Positions 37,404 to 52,676 of a stretch of 64,000 bases of DNA are shown piece by piece. The first letter of the stretch is position 1. Each line of letters starts with the position of its first letter. Origin of the DNA: Euclidia mi (lineage: Eukaryota > Arthropoda > Insecta > Lepidoptera > Erebidae); contig OX123196.2 of the NCBI GenBank assembly GCA_944739405.2, positions 72,439,688-72,503,687 of the forward strand, given 5' to 3'. The notes under the pieces were generated by a model, which saw only the letters and a program-made list of their open reading frames with translations, did not search any database and was not told the DNA's origin. A program made the translations under genes and the position numbers.

Positions 37404-37480
37404 CGTCACCTGTACTATGGTCTCGATGGTGTGCAGCAGCGTCATGGCGAGTTCTGCGGCGAGCGCGGCGGCGCGTGCTG

Positions 37481-37551
<71 letters not shown>

Positions 37552-38035
37552 CGTCACCTGTACTATGGTCTCGATGGTGTGCAGCAGCGTCATGGCGAAT
37601 TCTGCGGCGAGCGCGGCGGCGAGCGCGGCGGCGAGGTGCGGCGCGGGCGCGGGCGGCGCGTGCTGGTGAGTGTATGTGTGTGTGTGTGTATATGTGCGTC
37701 ACCTGTACTATGGTCTCGATGGTGTGCAGCAGCGTCATGGCGAGTTTTGCGGCGAGCGCGGCGGCGAGGTGCGGCGCGGGCGCGGGCGGCGCGTGCTGGT
37801 GAGTGTGTGTGTGTGTGTGTATGTGCGTCACCTGTACTATGGTCTCGATGGTGTGCAGCAGCGTCATGGCGAGTTCTGCGGCGAGCGCGACGGCGAGGTG
37901 CGGCGCGTGCTGGTGAGTGTGTGTGTGTGTGTGTATGTGCGTCACCTGTACTATGGTCTCGATGGTGTGCAGCAGCGTCATGGCGAGTTCTGCGGCGAGC
38001 GCGGCGGCGAGGTGCGGCGCGGGCGGCACGTGCTG

Positions 38036-38087
<52 letters not shown>

Positions 38088-38300
38088 CACCTGTACTATG
38101 GTCTCGATGGTGTGCAGCAGCGTCATGGCGAGTTCTGCGGCGAGCGCGGCGGCGAGGTGCGGCGCGGGCGCGGGCGGCGCGTGCTGGTGAGTGTGTGTGT
38201 GTGTGTGTATGTGCGTCACCTGTACTATGGTCTCGATGGTGTGCAGCAGCGTCATGGCGAGTTCTGCGGCGAGCGCGGCGGCGAGGTGCGGCGCGTACTG

Positions 38301-38356
<56 letters not shown>

Positions 38357-38580
38357 CACCTGTACTATGGTCTCGATGGTGTGCAGCAGCGTCATGGCGA
38401 GTTCTGCGGCGAGCGCGGCGGCGAGGTGCGGCGCGGGCGCGGGCGGCGCGTGCTGGTGAGTGTGTGTGTGTGTGTGTGTATGTGCGTCACCTGTACTATG
38501 GTCTCGATGGTGTGCAGCAGCGTCATGGCGAGTTCTGCGGCGAGCGCGGCGGCGAGGTGCGGCGCGGGCGCCGCGTGCTG

Positions 38581-38652
<72 letters not shown>

Positions 38653-38751
38653 CACCTGTACTATGGTCTCGATGGTGTGCAGCAGCGTCATGGCGAGTTC
38701 TGCGGCGAGCGCGGCGGCGAGGTGCGGCGCGGGCGCGGGCGGCGCGTGCTG

Positions 38752-38813
<62 letters not shown>

Positions 38814-39186
38814 CACCTGTACTATGGTCTCGATGGTGTGCAGCAGCGTCATGGCGAGTTCTGCGGCGAGCGCGGCGGCGAGCGCGGCGGCGAGGTGCGG
38901 CGCGGGCGCGGGCGGCGCGTGCTGGTGAGTGTATGTGTGTGTGTGTGTATATGTGCGTCACCTGTACTATGGTCTCGATGGTGTGCAGCAGCGTCAGGGC
39001 GAGTTCTGCGGCGAGCGCGGCGGCGAGGTGCGGCGCGGGCGCGGGCGGCGCGTGCTGGTGAGTGTGTGTGTGTGTGTGTATGTGCGTCACCTGTACTATG
39101 GTCTCGATGGTGTGCAGCAGCGTCATGGCGAGTTCTGCGGCGAGCGCGGCGGCGAGGTGCGGCGCGGGCGCGGGCGGCGCGTGCTG

Positions 39187-39236
<50 letters not shown>

Positions 39237-39460
39237 CACCTGTACTATGGTCTCGATGGTGTGCAGCAGCGTCATGGCGAGTTCTGCGGCGAGCGCGGCG
39301 GCGAGGTGCGGCGCGGGCGCGGGCGGCGCGTGCTGGTGAGTGTGTGTGTGTGTATGTGCGTCATCTGTACTATGGTCTCGATGGTGTGCAGCAGCGTCAT
39401 GGCGAGTTCTGCGGCGAGCGCGGCGGCGAGGTGCGGCGCGGGCGCGGGCGGCGCGTACTG

Positions 39461-39514
<54 letters not shown>

Positions 39515-39742
39515 CACCTGTACTATGGTCTCGATGGTGTGCAGCAGCGTCATGGCGAGTTCTGCGGCGAGCGCGGCGGCGAGGTGAGGCGCGGGCGCGG
39601 GCGGCGCGTGCTGGTGAGTGTGTGTGTGTGTGTGTATGTGCGTCACCTGTACTATGGTCTCGATGGTGTGCAGCAGCGTCATGGCGAGTTCTGCGGCGAG
39701 CGCAGCGGCGAAGTGCGGCACGGGCGCGGGCGGCGCGTGCTG

Positions 39743-39786
<44 letters not shown>

Positions 39787-39885
39787 CACCTGTACTATGG
39801 TCTCGATGGTGTGCAGCAGCGTCATGGCGAGTTCTGCGGCGAGCGCGGCGGCGAGGTGCGGCGCGGGCGCGGGCGGCGCGTGCTG

Positions 39886-39935
<50 letters not shown>

Positions 39936-40034
39936 CACCTGTACTATGGTCTCGATGGTGTGCAGCAGCGTCATGGCGAGTTCTGCGGCGAGCGCGGCGG
40001 CGAGGTGCGGCGCGGGCGCGGGCGGCGCGTGCTG

Positions 40035-40070
<36 letters not shown>

Positions 40071-40315
40071 CACCTGTACTATGGTCTCGATGGTGTGCAG
40101 CAGCGTCATGGCGAGTTCTGCGGCGAGCGCGGCGGCGAGCGCGGCGGCGAGGTGCGGCGCGGGCGCGGGCGGCGCGTGCTGGTGAGTGTATGTGTGTGTG
40201 TGTGTGTATATGTGCGTCACCTGTACTATGGTCTCGATGGTGTGCAGCAGCGTCATGGCGAGTTCTGCGGCGAGCGCGGCGGCGAGGTGCGGCGCGGGCG
40301 CGGGCGGCGCGTGCT

Positions 40316-40360
<45 letters not shown>

Positions 40361-40733
40361 CACCTGTACTATGGTCTCGATGGTGTGCAGCAGCGTCATG
40401 GCGAGTTCTGCGGCGAGCGCGGCGGCGAGCGCGGCGGCGAGGTGCGGCGCGGGCGCGGGCGGCGCGTGCTGGTGAGTGTATGTGTGTGTGTGTGTATATG
40501 TGCGTCACCTGTACTATGGTCTCGATGGTGTGCAGCAGCGTCATGGCGAGTTCTGCGGCGAGCGCGGCGGCGAGGTGCGGCGCGGGCGCGGGCGGCGCGT
40601 GCTGGTGAGTGTGTGTGTGTGTGTGTATGTGCGTCACCTGTACTATGGTCTCGATGGTGTGCAGCAGCGTCATGGCGTGTTCTGCGGCGAGCGCGGCGGC
40701 GAGGTGCGGCGCGGGCGCGGGCGGCGCGTGCTG

Positions 40734-40777
<44 letters not shown>

Positions 40778-40876
40778 CACCTGTACTATGGTCTCGATGG
40801 TGTGCAGCAGCGTCATGGCGAGTTCTGCAGCGAGCGCGGCGGCGAGGTGCGGCGCGGGCGCGGGCGGCGCGTACTG

Positions 40877-40920
<44 letters not shown>

Positions 40921-41148
40921 CACCTGTACTATGGTCTCGATGGTGTGCAGCAGCGTCATGGCGAGTTCTGCGGCGAGCGCGGCGGCGAGGTGCGGCGCGG
41001 GCGCGGGCGGCGCGTGCTGGTGAGTGTGTGTGTGTGTGTGTATGTGCGTCACCTGTACTATGGTCTCGATGGTGTGCAGAAGCGTCATGGCGAGTTCTGC
41101 GGCGAGCGCGGCGGCGAGGTGCGGCGCGGGCGCGGGCGGCGCGTGCTG

Positions 41149-41194
<46 letters not shown>

Positions 41195-41293
41195 CACCTG
41201 TACTATGGTCTCGATGGTGTGCAGCAGCGTCATGGCGAGTTCTGCGGCGAGCGCGGCGGCGAGGTGCGGCGCGGGCGCGGGCGGCGCGTACTG

Positions 41294-41337
<44 letters not shown>

Positions 41338-41565
41338 CACCTGTACTATGGTCTCGATGGTGTGCAGCAGCGTCATGGCGAGTTCTGCGGCGAGCGCGGC
41401 GGCGAGGTGCGGCGCGGGCGCGGGCTGCGCGTGCTGGTGAGTGTGTGTGTGTGTGTGTATGTGCGTCACCTGTACTATGGTCTCGATGGTGTGCAGAAGC
41501 GTCATGGCGAGTTCTGCGGCGAGCGCGGCGGCGAGGTGCGGCGCGGGCGCGGGCGGCGCGTGCTG

Positions 41566-41611
<46 letters not shown>

Positions 41612-41710
41612 CACCTGTACTATGGTCTCGATGGTGTGCAGCAGCGTCATGGCGAGTTCTGCGGCGAGCGCGGCGGCGAGGTGCGGCGCGGGCGCGGGCG
41701 GCGCGTGCTG

Positions 41711-41772
<62 letters not shown>

Positions 41773-41871
41773 CACCTGTACTATGGTCTCGATGGTGTGC
41801 AGCAGCGTCATGGCGAGTTCTGCGGCGAGCGCGGCGGCGAGGTGCGGCGCGGGCGCGGGCGGCGCGTGCTG

Positions 41872-41923
<52 letters not shown>

Positions 41924-42035
41924 CACCTGTACAATGGTCTCGATGGTGTGCAGCAGCGTCATGGCGAGTTCTGCGGCGAGCGCGGCGGCGAGGTGCGGCG
42001 CGGGCGCGGGCGGCGCGTGCTGGTGAGTGTGTGTG

Positions 42036-42076
<41 letters not shown>

Positions 42077-42179
42077 GCGTCACCTGTACTATGGTCTCGA
42101 TGGTGTGCAGCAGCGTCATGGCGAGTTCTGCGGCGAGCGCGGCGGCGAGGTGCGGCGCGGGCGCGGGCGGCGCGTGCTG

Positions 42180-42237
<58 letters not shown>

Positions 42238-42590
42238 CACCTGTACTATGGTCTCGATGGTGTGCAGCAGCGTCATGGCGAGTTCTGCGGCGAGCGCGGC
42301 GGCGAGGTGCGGCGCGGGCGCGGGCGGCGCGTGCTGGTGAGTGTGTGTGTGTGTGTGTATGTGCGTCACCTGTACTATGGTCTCGATGGTGTGCAGCAGC
42401 GTCATGGCGAGTTCTGCGGCGAGCGCGGCGGCGAGGTGCGGCGCGGGCGCGGGCGGCGCGTGCTGGTGAGTGTGTGTGTGTGTGTGTGCGTCACCTGTAC
42501 TATGGTCTCGATGGTGTGCAGCAGCGTCATGGCGAGTTCTGCGGCGAGCGCGGCGGCGAGGTGCGGCGCGGGCGCGGGCGGCGCGTGCTG

Positions 42591-42628
<38 letters not shown>

Positions 42629-42731
42629 GCGTCACCTGTACTATGGTCTCGATGGTGTGCAGCAGCGTCATGGCGAGTTCTGCGGCGAGCGCGGCGGCGA
42701 GGTGCGGCGCGGGCGCGGGCGGCGCGTGCTG

Positions 42732-42797
<66 letters not shown>

Positions 42798-43170
42798 CAC
42801 CTGTACTATGGTCTCGATGGTGTGCAGCAGCGTCATGGCGAGTTCTGCGGCGAGCGCGGCGGCGAGCGCGGCGGCGAGGTGCGGCGCGGGCGCGGGCGGC
42901 GCGTGCTGGTGTGTGTATGTGTGTGTGTGTGTATATGTGCGTCACCTGTACTATGGTCTCGATGGTGTGCAGCAGCGTCATGGCGAGTTCTGCGGCGAGC
43001 GCGGCGGCGAGGTGCGGCGCGGGCGCGGGCGGCGCGTGCTGGTGAGTGTGTGTGTGTGTGTGTATGTGCGTCACCTGTACTATGGTCTCGATGGTGTGCA
43101 GCAGCGTCATGGCGAGTTCTGCGGCGAGCGCGGCGGCGAGGTGCGGCGCGGGCGCGGGCGGCGCGTGCTG

Positions 43171-43201
<31 letters not shown>

Positions 43202-43278
43202 CGTCACCTGTACTATGGTCTCGATGGTGTGCAGCAGCGTCATGGCGAGTTCTGCGGCGAGCGCGGCGGCGCGTGCTG

Positions 43279-43329
<51 letters not shown>

Positions 43330-43800
43330 TCGATGGTGTGCAGCAGCGTCATGGCGAGTTCTGCGGCGAGCGCGGCGGCGAGCGCGGCGGCGAGGTGCGG
43401 CGCGGGCGCGGGCGGCGCGTGCTGGTGAGTGTATGTGTGTGTGTGTGTATATGTGCGTCACCTGTACTATGGTCTCGATGGTGTGCAGCAGCGTCATGGC
43501 GAGTTCTGCGGCGAGCGCGGCGGCGAGGTGCGGCGCGGGCGCGGGCGGCGCGTGCTGGTGAGTGTGTGTGTGTGTGTGTATGTGCGTCACCTGTACTATG
43601 GTCTCGATGGTGTGCAGCAGCGTCATGGCGAGTTCTGCGGCGAGCGCGACGGCGAGGTGCGGCGCGTGCTGGTGAGTGTGTGTGTGTGTGTGTATGTGCG
43701 TCACCTGTACTATGGTCTCGATGGTGTGCAGCAGCGTCATGGCGAGTTCTGCGGCGAGCGCGGCGGCGAGGTGCGGCGCGGGCGCGGGCGGCACGTGCTG

Positions 43801-43866
<66 letters not shown>

Positions 43867-44079
43867 CACCTGTACTATGGTCTCGATGGTGTGCAGCAGC
43901 GTCATGGCGAGTTCTGCGGCGAGCGCGGCGGCGAGGTGCGGCGCGGGCGCGGGCGGCGCGTGCTGGTGAGTGTGTGTGTGTGTGTGTATGTGCGTCACCT
44001 GTACTATGGTCTCGATGGTGTGCAGCAGCGTCATGGCGAGTTCTGCGGCGAGCGCGGCGGCGAGGTGCGGCGCGTACTG

Positions 44080-44131
<52 letters not shown>

Positions 44132-44355
44132 CACCTGTACTATGGTCTCGATGGTGTGCAGCAGCGTCATGGCGAGTTCTGCGGCGAGCGCGGCGGCGAG
44201 GTGCGGCGCGGGCGCGGGCGGCGCGTGCTGGTGAGTGTGTGTGTGTGTGTGTGTATGTGCGTCACCTGTACTATGGTCTCGATGGTGTGCAGCAGCGTCA
44301 TGGCGAGTTCTGCGGCGAGCGCGGCGGCGAGGTGCGGCGCGGGCGCCGCGTGCTG

Positions 44356-44425
<70 letters not shown>

Positions 44426-44524
44426 CACCTGTACTATGGTCTCGATGGTGTGCAGCAGCGTCATGGCGAGTTCTGCGGCGAGCGCGGCGGCGAGGTGCGG
44501 CGCGGGCGCGGGCGGCGCGTGCTG

Positions 44525-44586
<62 letters not shown>

Positions 44587-44959
44587 CACCTGTACTATGG
44601 TCTCGATGGTGTGCAGCAGCGTCATGGCGAGTTCTGCGGCGAGCGCGGCGGCGAGCGCGGCGGCGAGGTGCGGCGCGGGCGCGGGCGGCGCGTGCTGGTG
44701 AGTGTATGTGTGTGTGTGTGTATATGTGCGTCACCTGTACTATGGTCTCGATGGTGTGCAGCAGCGTCAGGGCGAGTTCTGCGGCGAGCGCGGCGGCGAG
44801 GTGCGGCGCGGGCGCGGGCGGCGCGTGCTGGTGAGTGTGTGTGTGTGTGTGTATGTGCGTCACCTGTACTATGGTCTCGATGGTGTGCAGCAGCGTCATG
44901 GCGAGTTCTGCGGCGAGCGCGGCGGCGAGGTGCGGCGCGGGCGCGGGCGGCGCGTGCTG

Positions 44960-45007
<48 letters not shown>

Positions 45008-45106
45008 CACCTGTACTATGGTCTCGATGGTGTGCAGCAGCGTCATGGCGAGTTCTGCGGCGAGCGCGGCGGCGAGGTGCGGCGCGGGCGCGGGCGGCGC
45101 GTACTG

Positions 45107-45150
<44 letters not shown>

Positions 45151-45378
45151 CACCTGTACTATGGTCTCGATGGTGTGCAGCAGCGTCATGGCGAGTTCTG
45201 CGGCGAGCGCGGCGGCGAGGTGCGGCGCGGGCGCGGGCGGCGCGTGCTGGTGAGTGTGTGTGTGTGTGTGTATGTGCGTCACCTGTACTATGGTCTCGAT
45301 GGTGTGCAGAAGCGTCATGGCGAGTTCTGCGGCGAGCGCGGCGGCGAGGTGCGGCGCGGGCGCGGGCGGCGCGTGCTG

Positions 45379-45424
<46 letters not shown>

Positions 45425-45523
45425 CACCTGTACTATGGTCTCGATGGTGTGCAGCAGCGTCATGGCGAGTTCTGCGGCGAGCGCGGCGGCGAGGTGCGGC
45501 GCGGGCGCGGGCGGCGCGTACTG

Positions 45524-45569
<46 letters not shown>

Positions 45570-45797
45570 CACCTGTACTATGGTCTCGATGGTGTGCAGC
45601 AGCGTCATGGCGAGTTCTGCGGCGAGCGCGGCGGCGAGGTGCGGCGCGGGCGCGGGCTGCGCGTGCTGGTGAGTGTGTGTGTGTGTGTGTATGTGCGTCA
45701 CCTGTACTATGGTCTCGATGGTGTGCAGAAGCGTCATGGCGAGTTCTGCGGCGAGCGCGGCGGCGAGGTGCGGCGCGGGCGCGGGCGGCGCGTGCTG

Positions 45798-45841
<44 letters not shown>

Positions 45842-45940
45842 CACCTGTACTATGGTCTCGATGGTGTGCAGCAGCGTCATGGCGAGTTCTGCGGCGAGCG
45901 CGGCGGCGAGGTGCGGCGCGGGCGCGGGCGGCGCGTGCTG

Positions 45941-46004
<64 letters not shown>

Positions 46005-46103
46005 CACCTGTACTATGGTCTCGATGGTGTGCAGCAGCGTCATGGCGAGTTCTGCGGCGAGCGCGGCGGCGAGGTGCGGCGCGGGCGCGGGCGGCGCGTG
46101 CTG

Positions 46104-46151
<48 letters not shown>

Positions 46152-46250
46152 CACCTGTACTATGGTCTCGATGGTGTGCAGCAGCGTCATGGCGAGTTCT
46201 GCGGCGAGCGCGGCGGCGAGGTGCGGCGCGGGCGCGGGCGGCGCGTGCTG

Positions 46251-46306
<56 letters not shown>

Positions 46307-46405
46307 CACCTGTACTATGGTCTCGATGGTGTGCAGCAGCGTCATGGCGAGTTCTGCGGCGAGCGCGGCGGCGAGGTGCGGCGCGGGCGCGGGCGGCGCG
46401 TGCTG

Positions 46406-46465
<60 letters not shown>

Positions 46466-46818
46466 CACCTGTACTATGGTCTCGATGGTGTGCAGCAGCG
46501 TCATGGCGAGTTCTGCGGCGAGCGCGGCGGCGAGGTGCGGCGCGGGCGCGGGCGGCGCGTGCTGGTGAGTGTGTGTGTGTGTGTGTATGTGCGTCACCTG
46601 TACTATGGTCTCGATGGTGTGCAGCAGCGTCATGGCGAGTTCTGCGGCGAGCGCGGCGGCGAGGTGCGGCGCGGGCGCGGGCGGCGCGTGCTGGTGAGTG
46701 TGTGTGTGTGTGTGTGCGTCACCTGTACTATGGTCTCGATGGTGTGCAGCAGCGTCATGGCGAGTTCTGCGGCGAGCGCGGCGGCGAGGTGCGGCGCGGG
46801 CGCGGGCGGCGCGTGCTG

Positions 46819-46856
<38 letters not shown>

Positions 46857-46959
46857 GCGTCACCTGTACTATGGTCTCGATGGTGTGCAGCAGCGTCATG
46901 GCGAGTTCTGCGGCGAGCGCGGCGGCGAGGTGCGGCGCGGGCGCGGGCGGCGCGTGCTG

Positions 46960-47031
<72 letters not shown>

Positions 47032-47404
47032 CACCTGTACTATGGTCTCGATGGTGTGCAGCAGCGTCATGGCGAGTTCTGCGGCGAGCGCGGCGGCGAG
47101 CGCGGCGGCGAGGTGCGGCGCGGGCGCGGGCGGCGCGTGCTGGTGTGTGTATGTGTGTGTGTGTGTATATGTGCGTCACCTGTACTATGGTCTCGATGGT
47201 GTGCAGCAGCGTCATGGCGAGTTCTGCGGCGAGCGCGGCGGCGAGGTGCGGCGCGGGCGCGGGCGGCGCGTGCTGGTGAGTGTGTGTGTGTGTGTGTATG
47301 TGCGTCACCTGTACTATGGTCTCGATGGTGTGCAGCAGCGTCATGGCGAGTTCTGCGGCGAGCGCGGCGGCGAGGTGCGGCGCGGGCGCGGGCGGCGCGT
47401 GCTG

Positions 47405-47435
<31 letters not shown>

Positions 47436-47512
47436 CGTCACCTGTACTATGGTCTCGATGGTGTGCAGCAGCGTCATGGCGAGTTCTGCGGCGAGCGCGG
47501 CGGCGCGTGCTG

Positions 47513-47557
<45 letters not shown>

Positions 47558-48016
47558 TCGATGGTGTGCAGCAGCGTCATGGCGAGTTCTGCGGCGAGCG
47601 CGGCGGCGAGGTGCGGCGCGGGCGCGGGCGGCGCGTGCTGGTGAGTGTATGTGTGTGTGTGTGTATATGTGCGTCACCTGTACTATGGTCTCGATGGTGT
47701 GCAGCAGCGTCATGGCGAGTTCTGCGGCGAGCGCGGCGGCGAGGTGCGGCGCGGGCGCGGGCGGCGCGTGCTGGTGAGTGTGTGTGTGTGTGTGTATGTG
47801 CGTCACCTGTACTATGGTCTCGATGGTGTGCAGCAGCGTCATGGCGAGTTCTGCGGCGAGCGCGACGGCGAGGTGCGGCGCGTGCTGGTGAGTGTGTGTG
47901 TGTGTGTGTATGTGCGTCACCTGTACTATGGTCTCCATGGTGTGCAGCAGCGTCATGGCGAGTTCTGCGGCGAGCGCGGCGGCGAGGTGCGGCGCGGGCG
48001 CGGGCGGCACGTGCTG

Positions 48017-48066
<50 letters not shown>

Positions 48067-48279
48067 CACCTGTACTATGGTCTCGATGGTGTGCAGCAGC
48101 GTCATGGCGAGTTCTGCGGCGAGCGCGGCGGCGAGGTGCGGCGCGGGCGCGGGCGGAGCGTGCTGGTGAGTGTGTGTGTGTGTGTGTATGTGCGTCACCT
48201 GTACTATGGTCTCGATGGTGTGCAGCAGCGTCATGGCGAGTTCTGCGGCGAGCGCGGCGGCGAGGTGCGGCGCGTACTG

Positions 48280-48331
<52 letters not shown>

Positions 48332-48555
48332 CACCTGTACTATGGTCTCGATGGTGTGCAGCAGCGTCATGGCGAGTTCTGCGGCGAGCGCGGCGGCGAG
48401 GTGCGGCGCGGGCGCGGGCGGCGCGTGCTGGTGAGTGTGTGTGTGTGTGTGTGTATGTGCGTCACCTGTACTATGGTCTCGATGGTGTGCAGCAGCGTCA
48501 TGGCGAGTTCTGCGGCGAGCGCGGCGGCGAGGTGCGGCGCGGGCGCCGCGTGCTG

Positions 48556-48605
<50 letters not shown>

Positions 48606-48704
48606 CACCTGTACTATGGTCTCGATGGTGTGCAGCAGCGTCATGGCGAGTTCTGCGGCGAGCGCGGCGGCGAGGTGCGGCGCGGGCGCGGGCGGCGCGT
48701 GCTG

Positions 48705-48735
<31 letters not shown>

Positions 48736-49111
48736 CGTCACCTGTACTATGGTCTCGATGGTGTGCAGCAGCGTCATGGCGAGTTCTGCGGCGAGCGCGG
48801 CGGCGAGCGCGGCGGCGAGGTGCGGCGCGGGCGCGGGCGGCGCGTGCTGGTGAGTGTATGTGTGTGTGTGTGTATATGTGCGTCACCTGTACTATGGTCT
48901 CGATGGTGTGCAGCAGCGTCAGGGCGAGTTCTGCGGCGAGCGCGGCGGCGAGGTGCGGCGCGGGCGCGGGCGGCGCGTGCTGGTGAGTGTGTGTGTGTGT
49001 GTGTATGTGCGTCACCTGTACTATGGTCTCGATGGTGTGCAGCAGCGTCATGGCGAGTTCTGCGGCGAGCGCGGCGGCGAGGTGCGGCGCGGGCGCGGGC
49101 GGCGCGTGCTG

Positions 49112-49161
<50 letters not shown>

Positions 49162-49379
49162 CACCTGTACTATGGTCTCGATGGTGTGCAGCAGCGTCAT
49201 GGCGAGTTCTGCGGCGAGCGCGGCGGCGAGGTGCGGCGCGGGCGGCGCGTGCTGGTGAGTGTGTGTGTGTGTATGTGCGTCATCTGTACTATGGTCTCGA
49301 TGGTGTGCAGCAGCGTCATGGCGAGTTCTGCGGCGAGCGCGGCGGCGAGGTGCGGCGCGGGCGCGGGCGGCGCGTACTG

Positions 49380-49429
<50 letters not shown>

Positions 49430-49657
49430 CACCTGTACTATGGTCTCGATGGTGTGCAGCAGCGTCATGGCGAGTTCTGCGGCGAGCGCGGCGGCGAGGT
49501 GCGGCGCGGGCGCGGGCGGCGCGTGCTGGTGAGTGTGTGTGTGTGTGTGTATGTGCGTCACCTGTACTATGGTCTCGATGGTGTGCAGCAGCGTCATGGC
49601 GAGTTCTGCGGCGAGCGCAGCGGCGAAGTGCGGCACGGGCGCGGGCGGCGCGTGCTG

Positions 49658-49701
<44 letters not shown>

Positions 49702-49800
49702 CACCTGTACTATGGTCTCGATGGTGTGCAGCAGCGTCATGGCGAGTTCTGCGGCGAGCGCGGCGGCGAGGTGCGGCGCGGGCGCGGGCGGCGCGTGCTG

Positions 49801-49852
<52 letters not shown>

Positions 49853-50086
49853 CACCTGTACTATGGTCTCGATGGTGTGCAGCAGCGTCATGGCGAGTTC
49901 TGCGGCGAGCGCGGCGGCGAGGTGCGGCGCGGGCGCGGGCGGCGCGTGCTGGTGAGTGTATGTGTGTGTGTGTGTGTGTGTGTGCGTCACCTGTACTATG
50001 GTCTCGATGGTGTGCAGCAGCGTCATGGCGAGTTCTGCGGCGAGCGCGGCGGCGAGGTGCGGCGCGGGCGCGGGCGGCGCGTGCTG

Positions 50087-50132
<46 letters not shown>

Positions 50133-50231
50133 CACCTGTACTATGGTCTCGATGGTGTGCAGCAGCGTCATGGCGAGTTCTGCGGCGAGCGCGGCGGCGA
50201 GGTGCGGCGCGGGCGCGGGCGGCGCGTGCTG

Positions 50232-50277
<46 letters not shown>

Positions 50278-50376
50278 CACCTGTACTATGGTCTCGATGG
50301 TGTGCAGCAGCGTCATGGCGAGTTCTGCGGCGAGCGCGGCGGCGAGGTGCGGCGCGGGCGCGGGCGGCGCGTGCTG

Positions 50377-50422
<46 letters not shown>

Positions 50423-50910
50423 CACCTGTACTATGGTCTCGATGGTGTGCAGCAGCGGCATGGCGAGTTCTGCGGCGAGCGCGGCGGCGAGGTGCGGCGC
50501 GGGCGCGGGCGGCGCGTGCTGGTGAGTGTGTGTGTGTGTGTGTGTATGTGCGTCACCTGTACTATGGTCTCGATGGTGTGCAGCAGCGTCATGGCGAGTT
50601 CTGCGGCGAGCGCGGCGGCGAGGTGCGGCGCGGGCGCGGGCGGCGCGTGCTGGTGAGTGTGTGTGTGTGTGTGTGTGTGCGTCACCTGTACTATGGTCTC
50701 GATGGTGTGCAGCAGCGTCATGGCGAGTTCTGCGGCGAGCGCGGCGGCGAGGTGCGGCGCGGGCGCGGGCGGCGCGTGCTGGTGAGTGTGTGTGTGTGTG
50801 TGTATGTGCGTCACCTGTACTATGGTCTCGATGGTGTGCAGCAGCGTCATGGCGAGTTCTGCGGCGAGCGCGGCGGCGAGGTGCGGCGCGGGCGCGGGCG
50901 GCGCGTGCTG

Positions 50911-50972
<62 letters not shown>

Positions 50973-51211
50973 CACCTGTACTATGGTCTCGATGGTGTGC
51001 AGCAGCGTCATGGCGAGTTCTGCGGCGAGCGCGGCGGCGAGCGCGGCGGCGAGGTGCGGCGCGGGCGCGGGCGGCGCGTGCTGGTGAGTGTATGTGTGTG
51101 TGTATATGTGCGTCACCTGTACTATGGTCTCGATGGTGTGCAGCAGCGTCATGGCGAGTTCTGCGGCGAGCGCGGCGGCGAGGTGCGGCGCGGGCGCGGG
51201 CGGCGCGTGCT

Positions 51212-51270
<59 letters not shown>

Positions 51271-51645
51271 CACCTGTACTATGGTCTCGATGGTGTGCAG
51301 CAGCGTCATGGCGAGTTCTGCGGCGAGCGCGGCGGCGAGCGCGGCGGCGAGGTGCGGCGCGGGCGCGGGCGGCGCGTGCTGGTGAGTGTATGTGTGTGTG
51401 TGTGTATATGTGCGTCACCTGTACTATGGTCTCGATGGTGTGCAGCAGCGTCATGGCGAGTTCTGCGGCGAGCGCGGCGGCGAGGTGCGGCGCGGGCGCG
51501 GGCGGCGCGTGCTGGTGAGTGTGTGTGTGTGTGTGTGTATGTGCGTCACCTGTACTATGGTCTCGATGGTGTGCAGCAGCGTCATGGCGTGTTCTGCGGC
51601 GAGCGCGGCGGCGAGGTGCGGCGCGGGCGCGGGCGGCGCGTGCTG

Positions 51646-51681
<36 letters not shown>

Positions 51682-51780
51682 CACCTGTACTATGGTCTCG
51701 ATGGTGTGCAGCAGCGTCATGGCGAGTTCTGCGGCGAGCGCGGCGGCGAGGTGCGGCGCGGGCGCGGGCGGCGCGTACTG

Positions 51781-51826
<46 letters not shown>

Positions 51827-52175
51827 CACCTGTACTATGGTCTCGATGGTGTGCAGCAGCGTCATGGCGAGTTCTGCGGCGAGCGCGGCGGCGAGGTGCG
51901 GCGCGGGCGCGGGCGGCGCGTGCTGGTGAGTGTGTGTGTGTGTGTGTATGTGCGTCACCTGTACTATGGTCTCGATGGTGTGCAGAAGCGTCATGGCGAG
52001 TTCTGCGGCGAGCGCGGCGGCGAGGTGCGGCGCGGGCGGCGCGTGCTGGTGAGTGTGTGTGTGTGTGTGTGTGCGTCACCTGTACTATGGTCTCGATGGT
52101 GTGCAGCAGCGTCATGGCGAGTTCTGCGGCGAGCGCGGCGGCGAGGTGCGGCGCGGGCGCGGGCGGCGCGTGCTG

Positions 52176-52233
<58 letters not shown>

Positions 52234-52345
52234 CACCTGTACTATGGTCTCGATGGTGTGCAGCAGCGTCATGGCGAGTTCTGCGGCGAGCGCGGCGGCG
52301 AGGTGCGGCGCGGGCGCGGGCGGCGCGTGCTGGTGAGTGTGTGTG

Positions 52346-52377
<32 letters not shown>

Positions 52378-52479
52378 CGTCACCTGTACTATGGTCTCGA
52401 TGGTGTGCAGCAGCGTCATGGCGAGTTCTGCGGCGAGCGCGGCGGCGAGGTGCGGCGCGGGCGCGGGCGGCGCGTGCTG

Positions 52480-52527
<48 letters not shown>

Positions 52528-52626
52528 CACCTGTACTATGGTCTCGATGGTGTGCAGCAGCGTCATGGCGAGTTCTGCGGCGAGCGCGGCGGCGAGGTGC
52601 GGCGCGGGCGCGGGCGGCGCGTGCTG

Positions 52627-52676
<50 letters not shown>

